From positions 8,238,001 to 8,302,000 of the forward strand of contig NZ_CP066356.1 in the NCBI RefSeq assembly GCF_023278185.1: 64,000 nt of DNA, in the 5' to 3' direction. The notes beneath the pieces were generated by a model. It searched no databases. It was not told the origin of the DNA and saw only the letters and a program-made list of their open reading frames with translations. This DNA comes from Bradyrhizobium elkanii USDA 76 (GTDB taxonomy: Bacteria > Pseudomonadota > Alphaproteobacteria > Rhizobiales > Xanthobacteraceae). Shown here piece after piece: positions 49,607 to 57,334 of this stretch. The position numbers and the translations under genes are program-made. Numbering within the stretch: position 1 is the stretch's first letter; each line of letters begins with the position of its first letter.

Positions 49607-50935
49607 TTAGCTTTGGGTTGGTAACGGGGTCTTCGGCCGAGGAAAACAGGCGGTAAAAGCGGCGCCGTTCTTCGGCACGCTCTCGATCAAAAGGCGCCCG
49701 CGATGACGGTTAAGAATATGTTTCACCAGCGATAATCCGAGGCCCGTTCCGCCCTGGTTACGGCTGTCGCCGACGTCGACCCGGTAGAAGCGCTCGGTCA
49801 ACCGCGGCAGGTGCTCCGGGGCGATGCCGGGGCCGAAATCCCGTACCATGACACGGATTTCGGGAGCCCCCTCGCCCGATGCGCCCGAAACGGCCTGATT
49901 CAGCGACACTATGACGCGGCCCCCGGAGGCACCGTATTTGAGGGCGTTCTCGATCAGGTTCTCGAACAGGCGGAGCAGTTCCTCGCGGTCGCCGGCAATC
50001 ATGACCGGGGCCTGAGGCAGGTCGACCTCGATTTCGACCTGGCGCTCGCTGGCCAGTGCCTCGAGCCCGTCCGCGACCTGGCGGATGATCGGCACGACAT
50101 CGATCGAGGCCTCGGGCCGCACATGGGCCGACAGCTCGACCCGCGACAGCGACAGCAAATCGTCGATCAGCCGCGCCATGCGGGTCGCCTGGGTGTGCAT
50201 GATGCCGAGGAAACGCTCGCGCGCCCGCGCGTCCTCGCGCGCCGGCCCCTGCAGCGTGTCGATGAAGCCGGACAAGGCGGCGAGCGGCGTGCGCAGCTCG
50301 TGGCTGGCATTGGCGACGAAGTCGGCGCGCATCTCCTCGACCCGGCGCAGCGGCGTCAGGTCGTGGAAGGTCATCAGCATGCACTTCTCGGTGCCGCCGA
50401 ACTGGGTCGGCACCGGCACCGGCGTGATCACCAGTTCCATCCAGCGATCGACCGGAACGTGGTCGGTGTAGGTGGCGCGGCGCGGCTCGGTGGTCGCGAT
50501 CGCCTCGCGCAGCGCGGTGATGATCTCCGGCGAACGCAGGGCAAATTGCGCCAGTTCGTTCTTGCGCAGCGCGGGCGCGAGCTGCGCCGCGGCGGTGTTG
50601 AGATGGATGACGCGGCCGGCGCGATCGAGCAGCACGGCCGGGTCCGGCATGCCGGCGACGACCGCGCTGACGGCGGCGGCCTCGACCGGATTGACGCCGC
50701 GGACATCCTCGCGCGAGGTTCCGGCATCATGCAGCCGCCATGGCACCAGCGCCGCGGCCGCGATGCAGACGAACACGGCGCTGGCGCGCACCAGCGACAA
50801 TTCGCCGAGCGCGACCACCACGCTCAAGGCCAGCGCCGCGGCAAGCAGGATCAGCGCGGAGTGGCGCAACCGGTCGGGCCAGGGCGAGAAGATTGAGGAA
50901 GATGAATCGTCAATTGCCATCGCGGCGGCTTTCAT
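49607..50935 (-). CDS. phoR: Phosphate regulon sensor histidine kinase PhoR
   Basis: This encodes 442 residues (437 if the second ATG at 50920 is used). Two membrane helices lie at about residues 27-66; a PAS-like domain spans about 90-195 (PDPAVLLDRAGRVIHLNTAA). The HisKA domain has NASHELRTPLAALSGF with His212. The HATPase domain has the N box (LFENLIENALKYG), DFGPGIAPEHL and GGTGLGLSLVKHI. It phosphorylates PhoB under phosphate limitation. Unlike in E. coli it lies at the upstream end of the pst genes. Confidence 0.94.
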   Translation of the reverse strand: MKAAAMAIDDSSSSIFSPWPDRLRHSALILLAAALALSVVVALGELSLVRASAVFVCIAAAALVPWRLHDAGTSREDVRGVNPVEAAAVSAVVAGMPDPAVLLDRAGRVIHLNTAAAQLAPALRKNELAQFALRSPEIITALREAIATTEPRRATYTDHVPVDRWMELVITPVPVPTQFGGTEKCMLMTFHDLTPLRRVEEMRADFVANASHELRTPLAALSGFIDTLQGPAREDARARERFLGIMHTQATRMARLIDDLLSLSRVELSAHVRPEASIDVVPIIRQVADGLEALASERQVEIEVDLPQAPVMIAGDREELLRLFENLIENALKYGASGGRVIVSLNQAVSGASGEGAPEIRVMVRDFGPGIAPEHLPRLTERFYRVDVGDSRNQGGTGLGLSLVKHILNRHRGRLLIESVPKNGAAFTACFPRPKTPLPTQS

Positions 50936-51004
50936 CCCGTCGGTTCATGTCTCGCCCAGGTGCGGTCACATCGACCTTCCCTCGGGAGGCATCGGGCCGC
51001 TTCA

Positions 51005-52060
51005 TCAGACCCCGGAGTCACCGCGCTTGCGAACCAGAACCGCCTCATGGTGCGGCTCGGCGCGGGGACCCGAATCAGCCTGCGGCAGCCGTTTGAGTCG
51101 GGCGCCGACGATAACCTCCCGAAACGTCAGCAAGATTACAGATATGACGAACGGCGCAATATAGTAGAGCAGCCGGAACAGCAGCATACCGCCGAGCAGG
51201 TCCTCGCGGTCCATCTGCCAGAGGCCGACCAGCATGGCGGCGTCGAACACCCCGAGGCCGCCGGGGGAGTGGCTGGCGAAGCCGAGCAGGGTCGCCGACA
51301 CGAAGATGACCGCGACCACGACGAAGCCGAGATTTGGCTCGTCCGGCACCAGCACGTACATCGCCAGCGCGCAGAAGCCGAGGTCGAGGATGCCGATCGC
51401 GATCTGCAGCAGCGTCAGCGGGCCGCCCGGCAGGGTCACCGTCCAGGGGCCGCGGCCGACCACCCGCGGCTGGGTCCAGACCCAGACCACATAGGCGACC
51501 AGCGCGGTGATGATCGCGAATGCCAGCGCCCGGTTGAGCCAGGGCGGCAGCTGGTCGATGTTGGCGGCGGCCTCCGGGTGGTAGGCGATGCCGAGCCCGA
51601 GCACGGCGGCATTGCCGAGCCAGAAGGTGAGCCCGGCGAGAAAGCAGATCTTGGCGACGTCGATCGCGTTCAACCCCCACGCCGAATAGATCCGGTAGCG
51701 CACCGCGCCGCCGGTGAAGACGCTGGCGCCGACATTGTGGCCGATCGAGTAGGAGGTGAAGGCCGCGAGCGCGTTGATGCGGTAAGGTACATGGGCGTGG
51801 CCGATCGCGCGCACCGCGAACAGATCGTAGAAGGTCAACGTGAAGTAGCCCGCCGCGACGAACAGTCCAGCCAAGGCAATCTGCCGCGGCTCGGTGCTCT
51901 TGATGGCCTCGAGCACCTCGTTGGTGTCGATGCCGCGCAGCATGTGATACAGGACGTAGCAGGCGATGCCGATGACGGCGATGCTGATGACAACACCCAG
52001 CCGATGCAGGATTTGCTTCTGGCGCAGAAACGCCATCGCCCTGCGTATTGCTTCCAGCAT
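51005..52060 (-). CDS. Lysylphosphatidylglycerol synthase transmembrane (flippase-like) domain protein
   Basis: This encodes 351 residues with about eight membrane helices. The motifs SYSIGHNVGASVFTGGAVRYR and FASHSPGGLGVFDAAM match the UPF0104/LPG_synthase_TM family, the same domain that forms the flippase half of MprF. No aminoacyltransferase domain is attached, so it is a stand-alone lipid-handling membrane protein of unknown substrate. It lies just upstream of phoR on the same strand, 69 bp apart, but the functional link is unproven. Confidence 0.85.
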   Translation of the reverse strand: MLEAIRRAMAFLRQKQILHRLGVVISIAVIGIACYVLYHMLRGIDTNEVLEAIKSTEPRQIALAGLFVAAGYFTLTFYDLFAVRAIGHAHVPYRINALAAFTSYSIGHNVGASVFTGGAVRYRIYSAWGLNAIDVAKICFLAGLTFWLGNAAVLGLGIAYHPEAAANIDQLPPWLNRALAFAIITALVAYVVWVWTQPRVVGRGPWTVTLPGGPLTLLQIAIGILDLGFCALAMYVLVPDEPNLGFVVVAVIFVSATLLGFASHSPGGLGVFDAAMLVGLWQMDREDLLGGMLLFRLLYYIAPFVISVILLTFREVIVGARLKRLPQADSGPRAEPHHEAVLVRKRGDSGV

Positions 52061-52390
52061 CTAGACCTCGAATTGCGATCCCGCGACGACGGCTCCCGGG
52101 CGAACTCCGCCGGCGCTTCGCTGTGCCCTGGCCCGTGTAGCGCGTTTTAAACCGGAGTGGAATTCGTCAAAAGACAATAAAACGCGCATCTTCAAGATAT
52201 TAGGGATGATTCATGACAGCGGGTGCACAAATATGCGCGTTTCCCGCCGCCTTCGACAAGACTTGACATGCGCGTGCGGCAGTTAGCCCGCCGAACGGCT
52301 CGCAAGGCCATCCGGAAAACTACGGTGAAGCACCGGCCCGGCCGAATAGAGAATGATCTTCCGCTACCCGGCCGACACGCGCTTCGCTGA
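52061..52390. other. Intergenic region upstream of the flippase-like gene
   Basis: The 330 bp between the Rdx gene stop and the flippase-like gene start hold no credible gene. A perfect 10-bp inverted repeat at 52140-52187 is the only clear structure; a promoter for the flippase-like gene is expected here but could not be placed. Confidence 0.5.
52140..52187. repeat. 10-bp inverted repeat GCGCGTTTTA/TAAAACGCGC
   Basis: GCGCGTTTTA (52140-52149) and TAAAACGCGC (52178-52187) are exact reverse complements separated by 28 bp. The pair lies 80-127 bp before the start of the flippase-like gene. An operator or a long-loop hairpin is possible. Confidence 0.5.
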
Positions 52391-52621
52391 TCATCGATCC
52401 CGCGCGGCCGTGACCGCGGCGACGATCTCGGCGGCATCGGGAAAATGTCCCTTGGCGCGCCTGGCGACCACCTCGTCGCCAAGCTTGACCTCGAAGATGC
52501 CGCCCTTGCCGGGGATCAGCGTCGCATCGACGCCAAGGCGCTCGCGCAACAGCGCCGCGGCCTCTTTCGCACGCTTCTCATAGCCGCACGGCCGGCAAAA
52601 GGTGATCGAGACATTCCTCAT
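52391..52621 (-). CDS. Rdx family (SelT/SelW/SelH-like) thioredoxin-fold protein
   Basis: This encodes 76 residues. The N-terminal beta strand and CxxC motif, VSITFCRPCGYEKRA, are typical of the bacterial Rdx family, followed by GIFEVKLGDEVVARRAKGHFP. The family resembles selenoprotein W with Cys in place of selenocysteine and is thought to act in thiol redox reactions. It starts 18 nt after the dehalogenase stop, making it the third gene of the tetR operon. The partner is unknown. Confidence 0.88.
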   Translation of the reverse strand: MRNVSITFCRPCGYEKRAKEAAALLRERLGVDATLIPGKGGIFEVKLGDEVVARRAKGHFPDAAEIVAAVTAARDR

Positions 52622-52639
52622 GTCACGCCCTCCGTGCTC

Positions 52640-53548
52640 TCATGCGGCATGGCGCTGCGCGGAGGCGGCCTCGACGCCGGCGATCCAGCCGGCCACAGAA
52701 CGGCCGATCGTCTCCGGATGATCCTCCTGCAGATAGTGCGCGCCGGCGCCGAGTTGAATGACTGCGCAATGCCTGAGCGTCTTGGCGAATTCGGCAGCAA
52801 AGGTCGGTGACACCAGCGCCCCGGGCGTGCCCACGAACAGCAGCTTCGGATAGGTCGATGCCGCGAGCGCCGCATGCGCCACCGTGAGCGCCTGCGCGAC
52901 ATCGGCCGGCTCGCCGGCGATCGGCAGTTCGCGCGGCAGCATCAAGGTCGGCTTGCGGCTCTCGCGCGTCGCAAACGGCGCGCGGTAGGCGGCCATCTCC
53001 TCCTCGCTGAGCGTGCGCAGGATCGAGCCGGGCAGCACGCGTTCGACGAACGCATTGTTGTCGAGGACCATCGCCTCGCCCACGCCCGGCGTACGGAATT
53101 TCCGGAACGTCTCCCGCGCGGCGTCGTGCTGGTGGAAGTCCGACCAATCGCGCATCGGGCGGATGAACTCCATGAAGGCGAGCCCGCGCACCAGTTGCGG
53201 ACGGCGTGCCGCGAGGTGAAAGGCAAGCGCCGTGCCCCAGTCCTGGGCGACGAGATAGGCCGAGGCGATGCCGAGTTCGTCGATCAGCGCGTCGAGATAG
53301 TCCGCCTGGTCGAAGAAGCGATAGCCGATGTCGGGCTTGCCGGACTGGCCGTAGCCGATCAGGTCGGGCGCGATGCAGTGCCCGACAGGGGCGACCAGCG
53401 GCATGATATTGCGCCAGATGTAGGACGACGTCGGATTGCCGTGCAGGAACAGCACGTGCGGCGCGTCGCCGCGGCCGGTCTCGCAGTAGGCCATCGTAGA
53501 CCCGAGCACGGCGCGATGATGCAGGCTGATATCGGCGGATATGGTCAT
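52640..53548 (-). CDS. dbjA: Haloalkane dehalogenase (DbjA-like)
   Basis: This encodes 302 residues from the ATG at 53548, which overlaps the tetR stop by 4 nt. It is an alpha/beta hydrolase with the haloalkane dehalogenase set: nucleophile Asp103 in AQDWGT, halide-binding Trp104 and Asn38 (HGNPTSS), catalytic acid Glu127 (FMEFIRP) and base His271 (GAGAHYLQEDH). The enzyme hydrolyses carbon-halogen bonds to alcohols. As recalled, Bradyrhizobium japonicum DbjA has nine more residues between DFH and FRKF, where this protein reads only DFHQHDAARETFRKF. The gene is the middle member of tetR-dehalogenase-Rdx. Confidence 0.92.
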   Translation of the reverse strand: MTISADISLHHRAVLGSTMAYCETGRGDAPHVLFLHGNPTSSYIWRNIMPLVAPVGHCIAPDLIGYGQSGKPDIGYRFFDQADYLDALIDELGIASAYLVAQDWGTALAFHLAARRPQLVRGLAFMEFIRPMRDWSDFHQHDAARETFRKFRTPGVGEAMVLDNNAFVERVLPGSILRTLSEEEMAAYRAPFATRESRKPTLMLPRELPIAGEPADVAQALTVAHAALAASTYPKLLFVGTPGALVSPTFAAEFAKTLRHCAVIQLGAGAHYLQEDHPETIGRSVAGWIAGVEAASAQRHAA

Positions 53549-54135
53549 GGCAACTCCTTGAACACGGTTTGGAATGCGATCGTCTTGAAGCGTGTCAGCG
53601 CAGCCTCGCTGCGTTCGACCTTCATGCGCAGCATCGCGCCCTGCCAGGATGCGAGCAGGAAATCGGCCAGCTGATCGGGATCGAAGTCGGCGGCGATCTC
53701 GCCGGTGGCCTGAGCCTCCGCGATGCACGCCGCAAACGGCGCGCGCCATTCCCGGAAGATGTCGTCGAGCTGCTCGCGCAGCATCTCGCTCGAGCCCGAC
53801 GCCTCGAGGCTGAAATCGCCGATCAGGCAGCCTCGTGTGAAGCCGTCATGCGCGAGCTTGCCGGTGATCAGATCGAGATAGCTTCTCAGCCTTTCGCGCG
53901 GCGTCAGCGTCGTGTCGCCCAGCGCTTCGGCGACGAGGCCGCGGACATAAAGGAAGTAGCGGTCCAGCACCTCGGACGCGAACAGCTCCTTCGAGCGGAA
54001 ATGGTTGGTGAAGGAGCCCTGCGGCGCGCCGGCGGCGGCGGTGACGTCACGCACGCTGGTGCCGTGATAGCCGGTCCGGAACATTTCCTTCAGGCCGGCG
54101 TCGAGGATGGCATCGCGGAGAGAGGGTTTTGGCAT
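53545..54135 (-). CDS. TetR family transcriptional repressor
   Basis: This encodes 196 residues. The N-terminal helix-turn-helix spans about residues 25-47 (TSVRDVTAAAGAPQGSFTNHF). The C-terminal ligand domain includes HDGFTRGCLIGDFSLEAS, typical of TetR proteins that sense small organic compounds. It is the first gene of the dehalogenase operon and overlaps it by 4 nt. A perfect 22-bp palindrome ends 10 bp before its start codon, so it should repress its own operon until a ligand (perhaps the halogenated substrate or product) binds. Confidence 0.92.
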   Translation of the reverse strand: MPKPSLRDAILDAGLKEMFRTGYHGTSVRDVTAAAGAPQGSFTNHFRSKELFASEVLDRYFLYVRGLVAEALGDTTLTPRERLRSYLDLITGKLAHDGFTRGCLIGDFSLEASGSSEMLREQLDDIFREWRAPFAACIAEAQATGEIAADFDPDQLADFLLASWQGAMLRMKVERSEAALTRFKTIAFQTVFKELP

Positions 54136-54144
54136 GGGCTAGAT

Positions 54145-54166
54145 TTAATACGTACGTACGTATTAA
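54145..54166. promoter_or_regulatory. 22-bp perfect palindrome, likely TetR operator
   Basis: The half-site TTAATACGTAC is followed immediately by its exact reverse complement, centred at 54155/54156. It starts 10 bp upstream of the tetR start. The overlapping ACGTACGT core and AT-rich ends are typical of TetR operators. It probably covers the promoter of the tetR-dehalogenase-Rdx operon. Confidence 0.85.
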
Positions 54167-54243
54167 CGTCAAGCGCTAAAATGAACACGGCTCGCCCTGC
54201 GCTTGGCGACGCCGCTCAGGCCTGCCGGATCAAGAGGTTGCGG

Positions 54244-54540
54244 TCAGCTCGCGGGCTTGCTGCGCGAAACCACCCAGTCGCGCAGCCAGGAGCCGATCGC
54301 GCAGCCGACGAGATAGAGCGCGAACATGACCAGGAAGAGATCGAGCCAGTAGCCGAACCGGCCGGGCACGATCCGCGCGAACGACGTCGCCACCAGCGCG
54401 GCGGCGAGCAGCGCCAGCCAGCGCATCCAGACCTTCGAGACGCCCTGCGCCCGATGCACCACCGCGATCCAGCCCATGCAGAAGCCGAGCAGCGCCGCGC
54501 CGAGCAGCCAACCCCAGAAGAATGTCGCGAGCACGGTCAT
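54244..54540 (-). CDS. Small membrane protein of unknown function, partner of the BON-OmpA protein
   Basis: This encodes 98 residues with three likely membrane helices (about 5-28, 40-57 and 65-86) and a basic C-terminus (RDWVVSRSKPAS). It starts 2 nt after the BON-OmpA stop on the same strand, so the two are probably co-translated. I do not recognise the family. The pairing of a BON-OmpA protein with a small membrane protein recalls the mycobacterial arfA-arfB-arfC unit, though similarity was not tested. Confidence 0.75.
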   Translation of the reverse strand: MTVLATFFWGWLLGAALLGFCMGWIAVVHRAQGVSKVWMRWLALLAAALVATSFARIVPGRFGYWLDLFLVMFALYLVGCAIGSWLRDWVVSRSKPAS

Positions 54541-54542
54541 CG

Positions 54543-55937
54543 CTACTTCACCACGAATTCGATGCGGCGGTTCTGCGCCTTGCCGTCTTCACTCTCGTTG
54601 CCGGCCAGCGGCTGCGCACTGCCATAGCCGATCGGCGTGAAGCGGCTGGCAGGCAGACCGGCGCGCACGAGGTAGTCCACCACGGCCTGCGCGCGCCGCT
54701 CCGACAGCGCCTGGTTGGCGGCCTCCTCGCCGTCGCTGTCGGTATGGCCGGCGATCTCGATCGTCGCATTGGGACAGCGCAGCGCGGTCTCGATCAGGCG
54801 GTCGAGCAGGCCGGCGGAATCCGGCACGATGTCGGCCTTCCCCGACTCGAAGCGGATCTTGCCCTTTGAGAGGATTTCGGAAAACAGCTGCTGGCACACC
54901 GTGGGATCGACCGGGGCCGCCGCCGGCTTGACCGTGACCTCGGCCTTGTACTGCCAGCCCTGCGGAAAATCCTTGCCGAGCCCGTCGCGGATCTGGCCGG
55001 CGGCGGCATCGTAGAGCGCATCGCCCGACAGCTTCACCTCGCGGTCCGATACCACCAGCGTTCCGGTCGACAGCCGCGACAGTGCGCCGAGCGCCGGCAC
55101 CACCGCGGCGGCGAAACCCGACGGCGCGCCGATGCTGGCCTTGAGATTGTCGACCACCTTCTCGCTGAAGAACTTGCGGCCGGCGGCCGCGACCAGCGCG
55201 GCATGCACGTTGTTGTCGGGGACGTAGCCGGTCAGCGTCAGCGTCACCGCGACCGGGTCCTTGTAGGCCTGGAACACGTAAGGCGGCGCCTTGATGTCGT
55301 TGGCGGCGATCGAATAGCCTTCCGGCAGGTTCTTCAGCGCCGCAGCGACCGCTTCGCGTCCGCCGAGCTCGCGCGCCATGCCGACGAGGGCAACCTTGTT
55401 GTCGGTCAGCGTGATCTTGCCTTCCTTCAGCTTGCCGATCTGGTCGAGCAACAGCAGCGCCGCCGCGTCGAACCGCGACGGCGCGCCGCGGGCGAGCACC
55501 ATCTGATCCACCACCTCGACACCGCCGAGGCTGGCCTTCGCGGCCTCGGTCAATTTGCCTTTACTCGACGGCAGCGGCGCATTTCCGCCAAGCGTGACCC
55601 GCACCACGTCGCGTTCGGCGGACCAGACAAAGGGCTTGGCTTCGGGAACAAGGCGGGTCTCGTCGTTGACCAGCCGCACGCCAGGCACGGCTTCGACCGA
55701 CGCCACCGCGCTGAGACGGCCGTCCTCGGAGAAGGCGTTGGCCGCGAACGTCACATCGCGGCCGTCGACGCTGATGCGGCGCTTGTCGAGAACGGTGTCC
55801 TTCAGTGCGGCATTCGAGCGCGCGGCAAGGTCCGCTTCGACCGTTGCGGTGCTCGTCCAGGCCGCAATACCCCAAAACACGACCAGTGGAATCACCCCCG
55901 GCCACCACTTGCTACTCCACTTGAAAAGTCCGTGCAT
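54543..55937 (-). CDS. BON-domain OmpA family envelope protein
   Basis: This encodes 464 residues. One N-terminal membrane anchor (WWPGVIPLVVFWGIAAW) is followed by BON-like repeats (about residues 30-340; for example TVEADLAARSNAALKD and VDGRDVTFAANAFSEDG). The C-terminal OmpA domain (about 350-464) has the peptidoglycan-binding pattern IEIAGHTDSDG...NQALSERRAQAVVDYL. It should sit in the inner membrane or periplasm and hold peptidoglycan. The architecture resembles mycobacterial ArfA/OmpATb. It is divergent from the polysaccharide deacetylase gene. Confidence 0.85.
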   Translation of the reverse strand: MHGLFKWSSKWWPGVIPLVVFWGIAAWTSTATVEADLAARSNAALKDTVLDKRRISVDGRDVTFAANAFSEDGRLSAVASVEAVPGVRLVNDETRLVPEAKPFVWSAERDVVRVTLGGNAPLPSSKGKLTEAAKASLGGVEVVDQMVLARGAPSRFDAAALLLLDQIGKLKEGKITLTDNKVALVGMARELGGREAVAAALKNLPEGYSIAANDIKAPPYVFQAYKDPVAVTLTLTGYVPDNNVHAALVAAAGRKFFSEKVVDNLKASIGAPSGFAAAVVPALGALSRLSTGTLVVSDREVKLSGDALYDAAAGQIRDGLGKDFPQGWQYKAEVTVKPAAAPVDPTVCQQLFSEILSKGKIRFESGKADIVPDSAGLLDRLIETALRCPNATIEIAGHTDSDGEEAANQALSERRAQAVVDYLVRAGLPASRFTPIGYGSAQPLAGNESEDGKAQNRRIEFVVK

Positions 55938-56106
55938 TCAGCGTCCTGCGGGGTCGGGAACCAGAGAGAAAACAAACCCTTGGCTGACTGTCAAACCCCA
56001 AATGACGCGCCATGGCGGGGGCGCCATGTCGGACCGGGATAACAGTTTCTTCAGTGGTCTTTCGCTAAGTTTGCCGCGGAATGCAAATCGGCCGGCCAGC
56101 GCCCTC

Positions 56107-57165
56107 ATGAAACAACTCCGCAACACCGTGATCCGTGCCGGCATGGAGGCGTTGTATTTCTCGGGTGCGCATATCCTGCTGCGGCCGATCTTCGCCGGCG
56201 TCGGTGCCATCTTCATGCTGCATCACGTCCGCCCGCGGCGCGGCGATGCGTTCCAGCCGAACCATCATCTCGAGGTCACGCCGGACTTCCTGCGCGCGAT
56301 GCTGACGCATCTGCGCGCGCTCGACGTCGACGTGATCAGCATCGACGAGGCGCATCGCCGTCTCAGCGAACGGAATTTCGCGCGCCGCTTCGCCTGCTTT
56401 ACCTTCGACGACGGCTATCGCGACAACCGCGACTTCGCACTGCCTGTGATGCGCGAGTTCGGCGCCCCGTTCACGGTCTATGTCGCGAGCGATTTCGCCG
56501 AGGGCTGCGGCAGATTGTGGTGGATCGCGCTGGAGCGGGTGATCGCGGCCGCGTCCACGATCGAGGTGCCGATCGACGGCGCCATGACGGGGATCGACAC
56601 CGCGACACCGCAGGCCAAGCGTACTGCTTTCGGCCGCATGCACGACTGGCTGCGTTCACTGCCCGGCGAGCAGGAGATGCAGGCCGAGATCTCCGCGCTG
56701 TGCGCCCGTCACGGCGTCGACGAGACCGGCATCGCGCGCGAGCTCTGCATGTCCTGGGACGAGTTGCGCGGCTTTGCCGGCGATCCGCTGGTCACGATCG
56801 GCGCGCACACCATCACCCATTGCAATCTCGCCAAGCAGAGCGAGACGATCGCATCGTTCGAGCTCGCGACCAGCCGGGCGCGGATCGAGGATGCGCTGCA
56901 GCGGCCGGCGCTGCATCTCGCCTATCCCTATGGTGACCGGATCGCCGCCGGGCAGCGTGAATTCGCCCTCGCCCGGTCGATCGGCTTTCGGACCGCGGTG
57001 ACGACGCGGCCGGGCATGCTGTTTCCCGAAAGCGCCGACCATCTGACCGCCTTGCAGCGGGTCTCGCTGAACGGCAATTACCAGGACGCGCGCCTGCTGC
57101 CGGTGCTGACATCAGGCGCCGCCACCGCCGTATGGAACGGCTTTCGCCGCATCGACGCGGCGTGA
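56107..57165 (+). CDS. Polysaccharide deacetylase family protein (NodB domain)
   Basis: This encodes 352 residues from the ATG at 56107; in-frame ATGs at 56026 and 56002 are alternatives and none has a good ribosome site. The NodB homology domain includes FTFDDGYRDN (catalytic Asp and metal Asp), the metal-binding IGAHTITHCNL and the LAYPYGD motif. An N-terminal hydrophobic segment (ALYFSGAHILLRPIFAGVGAIF) suggests membrane association. The substrate is likely an N-acetylated glycan. No polysaccharide synthesis genes are adjacent. Confidence 0.88.
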   Translation: MKQLRNTVIRAGMEALYFSGAHILLRPIFAGVGAIFMLHHVRPRRGDAFQPNHHLEVTPDFLRAMLTHLRALDVDVISIDEAHRRLSERNFARRFACFTFDDGYRDNRDFALPVMREFGAPFTVYVASDFAEGCGRLWWIALERVIAAASTIEVPIDGAMTGIDTATPQAKRTAFGRMHDWLRSLPGEQEMQAEISALCARHGVDETGIARELCMSWDELRGFAGDPLVTIGAHTITHCNLAKQSETIASFELATSRARIEDALQRPALHLAYPYGDRIAAGQREFALARSIGFRTAVTTRPGMLFPESADHLTALQRVSLNGNYQDARLLPVLTSGAATAVWNGFRRIDAA

Positions 57166-57175
57166 TCCGCCTTCC

Positions 57176-57263
57176 GTAGCCCGGATGCAGCGAAGCGCAA
57201 TCCGGGGCAATCGTGTCCGCGGATAGCATTTTCCCGGATTTCGCCCCGCTGCATCCGGGCTAC
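57176..57263. repeat. Dispersed palindromic repeat (GTAGCCCGGATG...CATCCGGGCTAC), third copy
   Basis: It starts 11 bp after the deacetylase stop. GTAGCCCGGATGCAGCG faces CGCTGCATCCGGGCTAC as a near-perfect inverted repeat, with inner AATCCGGGG/CCCGGATT arms. It follows the same design as the copies at 27733 and 39197. Confidence 0.85.
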
Positions 57264-57334
57264 GGGCAGCTTCCCTCTCCTTGACTCGATCCCCGGCCGC
57301 GCCCAGAACCACTGGCAACGCAATGGAGGAGCGC

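Noticed and set aside
52213..52222. Single Pho half-site ATGACAG near 52213
   Set aside because: The second half-site is missing, so it does not meet the Pho box pattern.
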